Shown: positions 40,932 to 50,750, counted from the first letter of the stretch. The stretch is 64,000 bases of DNA from RGIG2945 sp045540355 (GCA_045540355.1 JAZQHB010000042.1:13955-77954); one strand, 5' to 3'. Notes: generated by a model not told the origin, from the sequence alone. Numbers and translations are program-made.

Positions 40932-41459
40932 ATGAATATATGGCATGATATTTCACCGAGAAGAATTTCACCTACTGATTTTTGTGCAGTAATTGAAATT
41001 ACAAAGGGCAGTAAAAACAAGTATGAGCTTGATAAAGAAACAGGCATGATAATGCTTGACAGAATCCTCTATACATCAACTCATTATCCCGCAAATTACG
41101 GATTTATTCCGAGAACCTATGCGGAAGATGATGACCCGTTGGATGTGCTCGTTATCTGCTCGGAGGAGATATATACTTCTTCATTGGTAAGATGCTATCC
41201 GATTGGCGTAATATCCATGATAGACAACGGTGAAACCGACGATAAGATTATTGCAATTCCGTTCAATGACCCTGTTTATAATTCGTATAAATCAATTGAA
41301 GAATTGCCGAAGCATATCTTTGATGAAATGATTCATTTCTTCTCTGTTTATAAGACCCTGGAGGGAAAAATTACCGCAATCGACAAAATTGAAAGTGCAG
41401 ACAGAGCGGTGGAAATAATTGCAAAGGATATTGCGGCATACAAGGATAAATTTTGCTGA
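40932..41459 (+). CDS. ppa: Inorganic pyrophosphatase (family I)
   Basis: Family I soluble pyrophosphatase hydrolysing PPi. The active-site motif DDDPLDVLV (about 66-74) carries the metal-binding aspartates, with ITKGSKNKYELDK and YPANYGFIPRTY. Length of 175 aa is the prokaryotic size. An AAGGAGGAG ribosome site precedes the ATG. It is unrelated to the following surface-protein gene, which has its own promoter. Confidence 0.96.
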   Translation: MNIWHDISPRRISPTDFCAVIEITKGSKNKYELDKETGMIMLDRILYTSTHYPANYGFIPRTYAEDDDPLDVLVICSEEIYTSSLVRCYPIGVISMIDNGETDDKIIAIPFNDPVYNSYKSIEELPKHIFDEMIHFFSVYKTLEGKITAIDKIESADRAVEIIAKDIAAYKDKFC

Positions 41460-41467
41460 TTTGCATA

Positions 41468-41496
41468 TTGACAAATCCTGTTATATTAGATAATAT
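41468..41496 (+). promoter_or_regulatory. Sigma-A promoter of the Big2/DUF4474 gene
   Basis: TTGACA at 41468-41473, 17 bases, TAATAT at 41491-41496. It lies inside the longest reading frame of the gene, supporting the start at 41543. Confidence 0.7.
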
Positions 41497-41542
41497 TATT
41501 GTGAAGAGAGTTTTTTTATTTCAATATGAGAGGAGAATGAGA

Positions 41543-43828
41543 ATGCAACTCTTAAAACGAATCTCAACAATGCTTCTTGCTGTTGTTATGCTCGTGGGAA
41601 TTATACCTTCAGCTTATGCAATCGAAGCAACAGAAACAGCAGTTGTTGAAAATGCAGAAATACCCGTCGAATCACTTGTGCTCAATGCACACAGAATTAC
41701 CTGGCCCGAGGGCAAAGCAGGTCACTTCAAGCCTACGGTTTCACCTGCCAACGCCACAAACAAGACTCTGAAATGGTCTTCTTCGGACCCGTCTGTCGCA
41801 ACAGTTTCCGCAGCAGGTAAATTGACTGCAGTTTCTGCAGGTAAAGCAAAGATTTTCTGCGAAACAACAGACGGCAGCAATCTTATGGAAATCTGCGATG
41901 TTACGGTTACAAGCAATGTCGTAAAGGCTACATCCCTGAAGCTTAATGCTAATAAGATTGTATGGCCCGTAGGTAAAGCAGGTCACTTTAAACCCACAGT
42001 TTTACCTGCAAACACAACAAATCCGAAGCTCAGCTGGACTTCTTCAGTTAAGAGAGTAGCTTCTGTTGATGCAAACGGTAAGCTTACCGCTTTGTCAGAG
42101 GGTACAACAACAATTACTTGTAAGACAACAGACGGAAGTAACCTCAAGGCGACCTGTGTTGTAACAGTTACAAACGGAATCAAAGTTAAAACCTTAAAGC
42201 TTAATTGTAAAACAATCAATTGGGAAGTCGGTAAATCAGCTTCTTTCAGAGCTACTGTTACTCCCTCAAACGCAACGAACAAGACCCTCAGATGGACATC
42301 TTCAAAACCCAAGGTTGCAACAGTCAGCCAGACAGGTTTGCTTACTGCAGTATCAGAAGGTAAGACTACAATCACTTGTCAGACAACAGACGGAAGTAAT
42401 CTCAGCGTTACTTGTGCTGTAACGGTAAGATTCGTCAAGGCAACAGGACTTAAATTGAACTGCAAGACAATCAACTGGACTGTCGGTAAGTCTGCTTCAT
42501 TCAGAGCAACAATAACCCCGTCGAATGCAACCGTAAAAGAGCTTGATTGGCATTCATCAAACATCAAGGTTGCAACAGTCAGCCAGACGGGCTTGCTTAC
42601 AGCAGTATTCCCCGGCACAACAACAATTACTTGCAAGACAACAGACGGCACAAACCTCAAAGCTACCTGCAAGGTAACGGTTTATGACCCCAACAACACA
42701 CCTGTAACAGGACTTGAGCTCGGTGAAGATGCATTTTCACTTGCAATAGGAAGCACAAAATCACTCGAGCCCACAATCATACCTGATGATGCAACAAACA
42801 AAAATCTCGTATGGCATTCTTCAAATGAAGAAATTGCTGAGGTTGATAACGGAGAAATAACTGCAAAATCAGAAGGTATCGCAATTATTTCTTGCAAGAC
42901 GACAGACGGCAGCGATCTTATTGAATCCTGCAAAGTATTTGTTTACAATCCTTTAGGAATAAAGGCAACAGACATTAAACTCAATACTGAAACACTCAAT
43001 TGGAAAGTCGGTAAGTCCGGCACATTCAAGGCAACGATAAGCCCCTCACTTGCAACAAACAAGACTATTGACTGGTCATCATCGAATACCGATGTTGTTA
43101 TCATCAATGACGAGGGCTTCATAAAGGCTATCGGTGAGGGTGTTTCAATTGTCACAGCAAGAACTGTAGACGGCTCAAATCTTAAAGCTACCTGCAAGGT
43201 AGTGGTAGGTCCTGCAGATGTAACGGACGAAGACTACGAAGGCAGCGGACTTTTAGGTTTTGCATGGGATCGTGATCAGAAGTGCTTCTTCTCATCAAGA
43301 AACTCATGGCAGAGAAATTTCGGTTTCTGTGATGTATACGATGTTGTAGCTCCCCTTACGGTTATGTATTATGATACTGTAAGAGTTAAGTTCAGATACG
43401 ATGACAGAGATTGGATGGTACAGATGTGGAAAGGTCAGTACGGCATTTTCCTCGGCTGTGAAATCGGTATCTATTATAAGGACATCGATAAAAACATTGA
43501 GTTCTATGAATGTGTTGATGATGAAGATTTGCTTTATATGGATTCAACTCTTTACAGACACGATGAGAAGCTTTTCTCAAGAAAATATGATAAATATTGG
43601 TGGATAACAGGCTTCAAACTCGGTGCACTTGAAAACATCAAGGACCGCTCAGAGCTTATAATGGATTCAACTCTGACATTCCATACAAAAGAAATGATGG
43701 ACGCTTTCCTCGTAGCATTTGAAGAAAAAGGCTTCCACGAAGGCGAACATTATTGGGTATCAGGTAAATCAGTAACATTCAGATGGCATCTTCAGCAGGA
43801 TGACAGATTTGAAGGTATAAGAAAATAA
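41543..43828 (+). CDS. Secreted protein with six Big2 (Ig-like) repeats and a C-terminal DUF4474 domain
   Basis: Signal peptide (about 1-26, KRISTMLLAVVMLVGIIPSAYA), then six tandem Ig-like units of about 80 residues, each with a (K)LN-x7-W-x-VGK start, a WSSS/WTSS-x-VATVS core and an IT/CKTTDGSNLKATCKVTV end. The C-terminal 190 residues (from GLLGFAWDRDQKCFFSSRNS) fit DUF4474, with NSWQRNFGFCDVYD and WKGQYGIFLGCEIGIYY motifs. The Big2 DNA repeats are similar to one another. No sortase motif is present. The gene starts at 41543 after GAGAGGAG and has 761 aa. Adhesion or wall binding is likely; activity of DUF4474 is unknown. Confidence 0.88.
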   Translation: MQLLKRISTMLLAVVMLVGIIPSAYAIEATETAVVENAEIPVESLVLNAHRITWPEGKAGHFKPTVSPANATNKTLKWSSSDPSVATVSAAGKLTAVSAGKAKIFCETTDGSNLMEICDVTVTSNVVKATSLKLNANKIVWPVGKAGHFKPTVLPANTTNPKLSWTSSVKRVASVDANGKLTALSEGTTTITCKTTDGSNLKATCVVTVTNGIKVKTLKLNCKTINWEVGKSASFRATVTPSNATNKTLRWTSSKPKVATVSQTGLLTAVSEGKTTITCQTTDGSNLSVTCAVTVRFVKATGLKLNCKTINWTVGKSASFRATITPSNATVKELDWHSSNIKVATVSQTGLLTAVFPGTTTITCKTTDGTNLKATCKVTVYDPNNTPVTGLELGEDAFSLAIGSTKSLEPTIIPDDATNKNLVWHSSNEEIAEVDNGEITAKSEGIAIISCKTTDGSDLIESCKVFVYNPLGIKATDIKLNTETLNWKVGKSGTFKATISPSLATNKTIDWSSSNTDVVIINDEGFIKAIGEGVSIVTARTVDGSNLKATCKVVVGPADVTDEDYEGSGLLGFAWDRDQKCFFSSRNSWQRNFGFCDVYDVVAPLTVMYYDTVRVKFRYDDRDWMVQMWKGQYGIFLGCEIGIYYKDIDKNIEFYECVDDEDLLYMDSTLYRHDEKLFSRKYDKYWWITGFKLGALENIKDRSELIMDSTLTFHTKEMMDAFLVAFEEKGFHEGEHYWVSGKSVTFRWHLQQDDRFEGIRK

Positions 43829-43831
43829 AAT

Positions 43832-43872
43832 AAAAAAATCAGGTTGTGAGTCAATTCACAACCTGATTTTTT
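43832..43872. terminator. Bidirectional terminator between Big2 gene and convergent ADH gene
   Basis: A 17-bp stem, centred on TCAGGTTGTGA/TCACAACCTGA with A- and T-tracts on both sides, ends both convergent genes. Confidence 0.9.
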
Positions 43873-43876
43873 TTCG

Positions 43877-45046
43877 TTAGTAGCAGATTTTTAAAATATC
43901 CTTGATTTTCTCTCTGTCCAGCTCTATGTATGTGGGAAGTGTTCGCTTGCCGCCGAATGTGCAGAGCTCAGTAAGTCGGTCAAAACAGGATTCATCAATG
44001 TTGAAATCTCTCAGTTTTGTAGGCATACCGATAAGCCCAAAAAACTCGGACATTCTTTTGATACCTTCGACAGATGCTTTTTCGTCATCGTCCTCAACCA
44101 CATCCCATACTCTCCGTGCAAACTGAGCAAAACGGCTGAGGTCTTTCTTGTAAACATATTTTGCCCAAGCGGGGAATAATACCGCAAGACCTGCACCGTG
44201 AGCGATTTCATCATACTCACCCGATAAAGCGTGTTCAATCTGATGAACCACAAGGAAGTTTGACCTGCCGCAACCGGTAAGACCGTTATGAGAAAGGCTT
44301 GATGCCCACATTACGGTCGCTCTTGCATCGTAATCATGAGGGTTGTCAATAAGCACTTTTCCTGCATCAATAACCGCTTTTAAAATGCTTTCAGCAAGTC
44401 GGTCTGTCAGATTTGTTGGTTCATAGAGTGTGAAGTATCTTTCCATGGTGTGTGCCATTATGTCAACGATACCGCAAGCCGTCTGATACTTGCTGAGTGT
44501 GTAGGTAAGCTCAGGGTTACATATTGCAAACTGACATCTCATAATATCGTTACCGTAACCGCGTTTCATGTTAAGCTCCATATTTGTAACAACCGCAGAA
44601 TTGCTCATCTCACTGCCTGCAGCGGCGATTGTGAGGATACAAGCAACGGGTAAGCATTTTTCGGGAGTCGCCTTACCTGTCGGGAAATCCCATACATCGC
44701 AATCGTTTACCGCACCGAGAGCAGTATATTTTGATGAATCTATAACACTTCCGCCGCCGACGGCAAGAATCATCTGAACATTATTGTCTTTGGCAACCTT
44801 GACTGCTTCTCTTACAAATGAAAGCTTCGGGTTAGGCTCAACACCGCCCATTTCAACAACCTTGATACCGTTTTTGTTGAGTGAATCCATAACTGCATCG
44901 TAAAGACCGCTTTTTTTGATACTGTTTTTGCCGTACTGGAGCATTATTGTGTCATAGCCGTACGACTTGATGATTTCACCTACCTGCAAATGAGTATCTT
45001 TGCCGAAATGAACCTTTGTGGGTGTGTAGTATAAAAAGTTTTCCAT
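43877..45046 (-). CDS. Iron-containing alcohol (butanol-type) dehydrogenase
   Basis: A group III metal-dependent alcohol dehydrogenase. The nucleotide motif GGGSVIDSSKY (about 96-106), the metal-site DIMAHTMERYF, GLTGCGRSNFLVVHQIEHALS and HGAGLAVLFPAW are typical. The sequence is closest in style to NADPH-dependent butanol dehydrogenases and YqdH-like proteins of gut Clostridia. Length is 389 aa. It lies 15 bases downstream of htrA on the same strand, so the two may be co-transcribed. The physiological alcohol or aldehyde is not known. Confidence 0.92.
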   Translation of the reverse strand: MENFLYYTPTKVHFGKDTHLQVGEIIKSYGYDTIMLQYGKNSIKKSGLYDAVMDSLNKNGIKVVEMGGVEPNPKLSFVREAVKVAKDNNVQMILAVGGGSVIDSSKYTALGAVNDCDVWDFPTGKATPEKCLPVACILTIAAAGSEMSNSAVVTNMELNMKRGYGNDIMRCQFAICNPELTYTLSKYQTACGIVDIMAHTMERYFTLYEPTNLTDRLAESILKAVIDAGKVLIDNPHDYDARATVMWASSLSHNGLTGCGRSNFLVVHQIEHALSGEYDEIAHGAGLAVLFPAWAKYVYKKDLSRFAQFARRVWDVVEDDDEKASVEGIKRMSEFFGLIGMPTKLRDFNIDESCFDRLTELCTFGGKRTLPTYIELDREKIKDILKICY

Positions 45047-45061
45047 ATTTATTTTCCTTTC

Positions 45062-46375
45062 TTATGCTGATGTTTTTTCTGCAAGAACAACCTTTAATGT
45101 TTTTTGTGCACCGTTTCGGGAAACTTCAAATGTGAGAACATCACCGATGTTTGACTTATCAAGAATTGCATCAAGGTCTGTTTCTGACTTGACAGCGGTT
45201 GAATTTACGGTGATTATTCTGTCGCCTGCCTGTAAGCCACCTTTGTGAGCAGCGGAATCGGTGTATACCTTAAGAACATAAAGACCTGTATCCGTAACAC
45301 CGTAGCGGAAGATGTCAATAGCATTATTTATTTCAACAAGCTCTGCACCGAGTGCAACTCTGCCCTTTACATAGCCGTAGTTTATAATATCGTTTGCAAC
45401 CTTTTTAGCGGTGTTGATCGGAATTGCAAAACCGAGACCTTCAATTCCCGAAGAAGATGTTTTGGCATTTACAATACCGATAAGCTGACCTTTTGAATTG
45501 AAAAGACCGCCGCCTGAGTTTCCGGGGTTGACTGCCGCATTCGTCTGAAGCAGACGCATATTTTCGCCGTCAATGTTAATTTCTCTGTCGAGTGCACTGA
45601 TGATACCGTCTGTAACTGTGCCGCCCAAAGTGCCAAGCGGATTTCCGATTGCAATTGCAAGCTCACCGACAACAATTTTTGAGGAGTCACCCAGTGTTGC
45701 TGAATTGAGACCCGTTTTATTTATTTTGATAACCGCAATATCTGTTTCGGGGTCAGTGCCGACGAGAGAAGCTTTGTGTTCTGTTCCGTCTTTGAGTGTA
45801 ACCTTGATGCTTGATGATTTTTCAATAACATGATTGTTTGTAACAATATAGCCGTTAGAAGAGAAAATAACACCGCTGCCTGCACCCTCGCTGACATACT
45901 GCTGCATAAACATATTAGTCTGCATAGTTTCAGTTGTTATTTCAACAACGGTATTTTCGCAGGTTGCAACTATATCTGAAATAGAATATTCATCAGCACC
46001 CGTATTGCTGCCTTCAACTATTGCTTCCTTGATGATGGTCTGCGTAGGGTCAGTCGGTGTGGGGTTAAGCTTGGAAGCTAACAGACTTCCGCCGAAACCG
46101 CACGCAGTTGAAACAATTGCACAAATGAGTATCAGAGCAACGACTTTGATACTTTTTTTATTTGTTTTTTTCACGGTAACAACCGGTGTTTCGTAGTGAT
46201 AATCGTATTTAACCTGAGGTGCAGACGATTCGTAAGAGGTCTGCTCCGGTGTCGGCTCAGCAAACGGCTGAGAATTTTCAGGTTGTGAAAAGCTCCTGAA
46301 AGCGGAAAAGTCCGTGCGAGGTTCGTTGTTTTCCTGATTGAAATTGTCAAACTGATTATTGTTTTCGTTATTCAT
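45062..46375 (-). CDS. htrA: HtrA/DegP-type serine protease with PDZ domain
   Basis: A membrane-anchored quality-control protease of the cell envelope. The N-terminus is cytoplasmic (Asn/Gln/Pro-rich, about 1-70). One helix (about 77-98) precedes the trypsin-like domain with VTNNHVIE (histidine), TDIAVIKI (aspartate) and NPGNSGGGLF (serine). A PDZ domain follows (from about 345; GDRIITVNSTAV). Length is 437 aa. The layout is that of Gram-positive HtrA. A putative promoter is not clear in the upstream 150 bases. Confidence 0.94.
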   Translation of the reverse strand: MNNENNNQFDNFNQENNEPRTDFSAFRSFSQPENSQPFAEPTPEQTSYESSAPQVKYDYHYETPVVTVKKTNKKSIKVVALILICAIVSTACGFGGSLLASKLNPTPTDPTQTIIKEAIVEGSNTGADEYSISDIVATCENTVVEITTETMQTNMFMQQYVSEGAGSGVIFSSNGYIVTNNHVIEKSSSIKVTLKDGTEHKASLVGTDPETDIAVIKINKTGLNSATLGDSSKIVVGELAIAIGNPLGTLGGTVTDGIISALDREINIDGENMRLLQTNAAVNPGNSGGGLFNSKGQLIGIVNAKTSSSGIEGLGFAIPINTAKKVANDIINYGYVKGRVALGAELVEINNAIDIFRYGVTDTGLYVLKVYTDSAAHKGGLQAGDRIITVNSTAVKSETDLDAILDKSNIGDVLTFEVSRNGAQKTLKVVLAEKTSA

Positions 46376-46527
46376 ATTGTCACATCGCCTTTCTGATAAA
46401 CATAATTTTTATGTCCGTACTTAACTATTATATCATACTTTATATGTATTAAGATAGTGTTAACAGAAAAATAATTTTTATCAATTTTTGTTTGTCGGCA
46501 TAGGATGGTAACAAAAGGAGGAAAACT

Positions 46528-47268
46528 ATGCCCACAATATACTTAAGTCCGTCAACACAGGAAGCAAATATATATGTTACAGACGGCAACTCAGAAGAAT
46601 ATTACATGAATAAAATCGCAGATGCAATGGAGCCGTATCTCAGGTCAAGCGGAATAAAATATGTGAGGAACACTCCGCAGATGACGGCGGCATCATCAAT
46701 CGCACAATCAAATGCGGGTGACTATGATGCTCACATAGCACTCCATTCAAATGCCGCACCCGAGGGAAGATACGGAGAGGTGAGAGGCTCGGAAGTGTAT
46801 TTCTACCCATACAGCAACAACAGCAGACGGCTTGCCGATATAATCGCAAACAATCTGAAAGAAATTTATCCGATTCCCGACAGAGTAAGGGCGGTACCAA
46901 CGACATTTTTAGGTGAAGTTACAAGAACAAGAGCACCCGCGGTACTGATAGAATTTGCTTATCATGATAATGTCGACGACGCAACATGGATTCAGGAGAA
47001 CATAACACCGATAGCAGAAAATGTTGTTCTGTCACTTACAGAGTTTTTTGGTATACCGTTTATCACACCGCAGCAGGTGAGAATAGGTACGGTAAATCTT
47101 AGCTCGGGAAATCTGAATATCCGTTCAAAACCCGATATCAATGCACCGATTATCGGCAAAATTCCGAACGGTGCCAAGGTGACGGTTTACTCACAATATG
47201 ACGGTTGGTATGTTGTCGGATATGAAAATACCGTCGGTTATGTGGCGTCAAGATATATAGTAATTTGA
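46528..47268 (+). CDS. N-acetylmuramoyl-L-alanine amidase (Amidase_3) with SH3 domain
   Basis: A zinc amidase-3 domain occupies about 1-165. Its metal and catalytic residues are in AHIALHSNA, GSEVYFYPYS and a late ALVEFAYHDN-type segment, here AVLIEFAYHDN. A bacterial SH3 domain follows (about 190-246; GNLNIRSKPDINAPIIG). No signal peptide is apparent, unlike CwlD. The protein may be released by lysis, or act in the mother cell during spore formation. An AAAGGAGG ribosome site precedes the ATG. Confidence 0.85.
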   Translation: MPTIYLSPSTQEANIYVTDGNSEEYYMNKIADAMEPYLRSSGIKYVRNTPQMTAASSIAQSNAGDYDAHIALHSNAAPEGRYGEVRGSEVYFYPYSNNSRRLADIIANNLKEIYPIPDRVRAVPTTFLGEVTRTRAPAVLIEFAYHDNVDDATWIQENITPIAENVVLSLTEFFGIPFITPQQVRIGTVNLSSGNLNIRSKPDINAPIIGKIPNGAKVTVYSQYDGWYVVGYENTVGYVASRYIVI

Positions 47269-47298
47269 GTGTTGGAAGAAAGTTGACAAAATTTACCG

Positions 47299-47327
47299 TT
47301 GATTTTTTTAATAAAATATAGTAAAAT
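47299..47327 (+). promoter_or_regulatory. Candidate promoter of the CHAP gene
   Basis: TTGATT at 47299-47304, 17 bases and TAAAAT at 47322-47327, 60 bases before the start codon. A consensus TTGACA at 47283 is an alternative -35 with a poorer -10. Confidence 0.5.
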
Positions 47328-47386
47328 GTCTTTGATTTGTTTATTTTGAATGTTAATAAAAAGGAATTTAAAGGAGATATTCAAGT

Positions 47387-50116
47387 ATGAAGCTCAAAAG
47401 AATTATTTCGCTTTTATTAGTTATAAGCATGCTTGCGGGACTTAATATATCCGTCGGTGCGGCATACGAAAATACCTATAAAAATACGGGAAATCAGGCT
47501 AAGGATATAGTCGGGGTTGCAAAAACCCAGGTCGGTTATCATGAGGGCACAAACAACTACACAAAATACGGTGTTTGGTACGGATATTCGAATGTTGCAT
47601 GGTGTGGCGTGTTTATTGCATGGTGTGCAGATCAGGCGGGTATATCCAAGGATATAGTTCCGGTTCAGGGTGGTTGCGATTCACTGAAAACATGGTTCAG
47701 CGGAAAGGGTCGCTATAAAGCAGCACCCTCTCACGGCGGCTCATATACACCCAAGGCGGGGGATATAATATTCTATGATTGGGACGGCAATAATTTATCC
47801 GACCATGTCGGTCTTGTTGAATCTGTGTCGGGTAACAAGGTTTATACGATTGAGGGTAATTACACAGACCAGGTTAAGAGAAGAACAGATGTATCGCTTT
47901 CAAGCAAGGATGTTCTCGGATTCGGCGTTCCCGATTACAAAACCGTTGTAAGCAATAATTCTACAACAACACACAAGCCGGGTGAATATAAAGTTAAAGC
48001 TGAGCCGTATCTTAATATAAGAAAAACAACATCGGCAACTGCAGATATCATCGGCGAAATACCTAACGGAACCAAAATTAACATAACTGCAGTATCGGGT
48101 GACTGGGGCAAGGTAACATATAACGGAGTATCGGGATATGTTTCAATGAATTATCTCGTTATCGCAAACATTGTGCTTGAAAGTATATCTGTAACAACCT
48201 TGCCTACAAAAACAAAGTACAAGGTAGGCGAAAGTCTTTCAACCTCGGGTATGGTTGTCAAGGGCGTCTATACCGACGGAAGTACAAAAACCATAACAGA
48301 CTATACTGTGTCAGGCTTTTCATCAGCAACCGCGGGAACTAAAATAATCAAGGTTACAAGCGGCGGAAAATCTGCAACATTTAATGTTACTGTTGAAAAA
48401 GTATATTCACCCGGCACCTATACAGTTACCGCAACAGAGCTAAATCTCAGAGGGGGTGCGGGAACATCTTATCCGTTATACGCGGGAATCCCCAACGGAA
48501 CGGTTTTAACCGTTACAAAGGTATCAGGCAGTTGGGGTCAGGTCACATACAAGACTTTTACAGGCTGGGTATCAATGGACTACCTTGAAGAAGTAATTGT
48601 TGAATCAACAGACGCAAGCATAACCTTGTCAGCTTCAAAGCTTGAAATGTATGATACACAGACAGCAATTCTCACGGCAAAGACCAACCCTGCATCACGA
48701 GTTGTTACATGGTCATCATCAGCAACAAATGTGGCTACCGTATCAAACGGACTTGTTACCGCTATTAAAGAGGGTACCGCGGTAATCACAGCGAAGTTTA
48801 CTTACGGCGGAACGACATTCTCTGCAAAGTGTACGGTTGAAGTTAAGGCAAGAAATGTAAAATCAATTGCGGTGAAAACATTACCGACAAAAACCAACTA
48901 TACAGACGGTGAAAATCTTTCAACCAAAGGACTTGTTCTTATCGTAAATTATGACAAGGGCAGTCCGACAACAATAAGCACAGGATTTACTGTAAGCGGG
49001 TATGACAAAATAAAGCTCGGTACACAGACAATAACAGTAAAATACTCAGGTAAAACAACAACCTTCGATGTAGTTGTCCGTGCAGACTATGTACCGTTCA
49101 AAACTATAGAATATAACGGACACATATATTCGTTCTACGATGAAATTTTAACTTATGTAAACGCAGCCGCAAGATGTAAAGCAATGGGCGGCAAGCTTGT
49201 TACAATAACAACTGCAGAGGAACAGAGCGTAATTTTCAACGAGCTTAAAAACGGCAAGAGAAGCAACTATTGGATTGGATTGTCCGATGGCGGCAAAACA
49301 GGGAATTACGCATGGTCGACAGGCGAAACCTTAAATTATAAGAACTGGATTTCGGGTCAGCCGAATGCAACAAGCGGTGAAAATGCGGTTATCATGCAGA
49401 AAGCCTATGACGGACAATGGAATGATGTTGCTTCGAACTATACAAACGCAGGTTTCATTTGTGAAATTGATGCCCACACCGTAAAATATTCCGCAACAAA
49501 GACATACGGCGGCAAGACATACTATCGCTTTGATACACACATGTCATGGAATGATGCAAATGCATTTGCGGAAATATTCGGCGGTCACCTTGCAACAATC
49601 ACATCGTCCGGCGAGCAGGAAGCAGTTAAAGCTCTTATATCAAACGGAAAAGCTGAATCTTATTGGCTTGGCGGAGAAGATGTTGCAAACAGCGGAACAT
49701 TCAAGTGGGTAACGGGTGAGCCGTTCTCTTATAAAAATTGGCTCACAAATAATCCCGGTAACACAAACTCCTGTGAGCACTATATAGAAATTGCAAAATC
49801 ATTTTCTTACAGATGGAATGATGTAAAGAGTGTCGGCAGAGATAATGTCGTAACAGGATTTATTATTGAGGTTGAGAATTTCACAATCACACTTGATAAG
49901 GCTGATGTAACAATGGTGGATAATACTACACTTCAGCTCAAGGCAAGTGTAACCGGCGGTGTATATAAAGCGTCTGATGTCAAGTGGACTTCTGCAGATG
50001 CAAGCGTTGCAAAGGTATCGGCATCAGGTCTTGTGACGGCGGTATCAAAAGGTACTACGGTTATAATGGCTGAAATTGACGGCAAAGTAACACACTGTAT
50101 GATAACAGTTGTATAG
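47387..50116 (+). CDS. Modular secreted wall protein: CHAP, SH3, Ig-like and two C-type-lectin-like domains
   Basis: A 909-aa secreted protein. Order: signal peptide (1-24); CHAP amidase/endopeptidase (about 35-185, with catalytic cysteine in VAWCGVFIAWC and histidine in DHVGLVES); SH3 (about 198-262); an Ig-like unit (Big_4-type, about 265-340); second SH3 (about 345-403); Big2-like unit (about 410-490); another Big_4-type unit (about 495-570); two C-type-lectin-like domains (about 578-695 and 700-825, with YWIGLSDGG, NWISGQPN, QWNDV and YWLGGED, NWLTNNPGN, RWNDV); a final Big2 unit. Cell-wall cleavage with glycan or protein binding is likely. C-type-lectin domains are sparse in bacteria. 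Confidence 0.87.
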   Translation: MKLKRIISLLLVISMLAGLNISVGAAYENTYKNTGNQAKDIVGVAKTQVGYHEGTNNYTKYGVWYGYSNVAWCGVFIAWCADQAGISKDIVPVQGGCDSLKTWFSGKGRYKAAPSHGGSYTPKAGDIIFYDWDGNNLSDHVGLVESVSGNKVYTIEGNYTDQVKRRTDVSLSSKDVLGFGVPDYKTVVSNNSTTTHKPGEYKVKAEPYLNIRKTTSATADIIGEIPNGTKINITAVSGDWGKVTYNGVSGYVSMNYLVIANIVLESISVTTLPTKTKYKVGESLSTSGMVVKGVYTDGSTKTITDYTVSGFSSATAGTKIIKVTSGGKSATFNVTVEKVYSPGTYTVTATELNLRGGAGTSYPLYAGIPNGTVLTVTKVSGSWGQVTYKTFTGWVSMDYLEEVIVESTDASITLSASKLEMYDTQTAILTAKTNPASRVVTWSSSATNVATVSNGLVTAIKEGTAVITAKFTYGGTTFSAKCTVEVKARNVKSIAVKTLPTKTNYTDGENLSTKGLVLIVNYDKGSPTTISTGFTVSGYDKIKLGTQTITVKYSGKTTTFDVVVRADYVPFKTIEYNGHIYSFYDEILTYVNAAARCKAMGGKLVTITTAEEQSVIFNELKNGKRSNYWIGLSDGGKTGNYAWSTGETLNYKNWISGQPNATSGENAVIMQKAYDGQWNDVASNYTNAGFICEIDAHTVKYSATKTYGGKTYYRFDTHMSWNDANAFAEIFGGHLATITSSGEQEAVKALISNGKAESYWLGGEDVANSGTFKWVTGEPFSYKNWLTNNPGNTNSCEHYIEIAKSFSYRWNDVKSVGRDNVVTGFIIEVENFTITLDKADVTMVDNTTLQLKASVTGGVYKASDVKWTSADASVAKVSASGLVTAVSKGTTVIMAEIDGKVTHCMITVV

Positions 50117-50139
50117 CCGACGGCAACCGGAGGGTTAAG

Positions 50140-50688
50140 ATGGATTTGTACGAAAAAACTCAAAATCAAAAATATATATTCAACGGTAAGATTATAAATC
50201 TCAGAGTTGATGAGGCAACCATGCCCAACGGAAATGAGTGCGTAAGAGAAGTAGTTGAGCATCCGGGAGGAGTGTCCGTAGCGGCACTCACGGATAAAAA
50301 AGAGGTTTTGTTTGTAAGACAGTTCAGATATCCGATGTCCGAGGTGGTGCTTGAGTTGCCGGCAGGCAAGCTTGAAAAAGGTGAGGACCCGTTTGAAGCG
50401 GGCAAACGAGAGCTTGAAGAAGAAACCGGTGCGAGGGCTTCAAAATACTATGACCTCGGTAAAACCTATCCGACCCCCGCATACTGTGAGGAGATAATAT
50501 ATCTGTATGCTGCAACCGGATTGGAGTTTTCAAAACAGAATCTTGATGACGACGAATTTCTCAGTGTTGAAAAGATACCGCTTGAAAAGGCAGTCGAGAT
50601 GGTCATGAACAATGAGATTTATGATTTGAAGACACAGGCTGCGATATTGAAACTCAAACTTCTTGTCGAACAGGGAAAAATATTATAA
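50140..50688 (+). CDS. Nudix hydrolase, ADP-ribose pyrophosphatase type
   Basis: The Nudix box GKLEKGEDPFEAGKRELEEE (about 86-105, followed by TG) matches the G-x5-E-x7-R-E-U-x-E-E-x-G-U pattern. The proline-rich segment after it (GKTYPTPAYCEEIIYLYAATGL) is typical for ADP-ribose pyrophosphatases of the NudF class. N-terminal dimerising strands are visible. Length is 182 aa. It follows the CHAP gene at 23 bases on the same strand but is functionally unrelated. Confidence 0.9.
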   Translation: MDLYEKTQNQKYIFNGKIINLRVDEATMPNGNECVREVVEHPGGVSVAALTDKKEVLFVRQFRYPMSEVVLELPAGKLEKGEDPFEAGKRELEEETGARASKYYDLGKTYPTPAYCEEIIYLYAATGLEFSKQNLDDDEFLSVEKIPLEKAVEMVMNNEIYDLKTQAAILKLKLLVEQGKIL

Positions 50689-50705
50689 AAAATATAAAAA
50701 AGGAC

Positions 50706-50750
50706 TTGACTTCAGAGGTTATTATGTGGTATAGTATTTGTACCTCTGAA
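50706..50750 (+). promoter_or_regulatory. Promoter of rpmG-secE-nusG with flanking 9-bp inverted repeat
   Basis: TTGACT at 50706-50711, 18 bases and TATAGT at 50730-50735. A perfect 9-bp inverted repeat, TTCAGAGGT (50711-50719) and ACCTCTGAA (50742-50750), brackets the -10 region and the predicted start. Confidence 0.6.

Noticed and set aside
41450..41542. Longer start of the Big2 protein
   Set aside because: The promoter TTGACA/TAATAT lies inside this stretch; the signal peptide begins properly at 41543.
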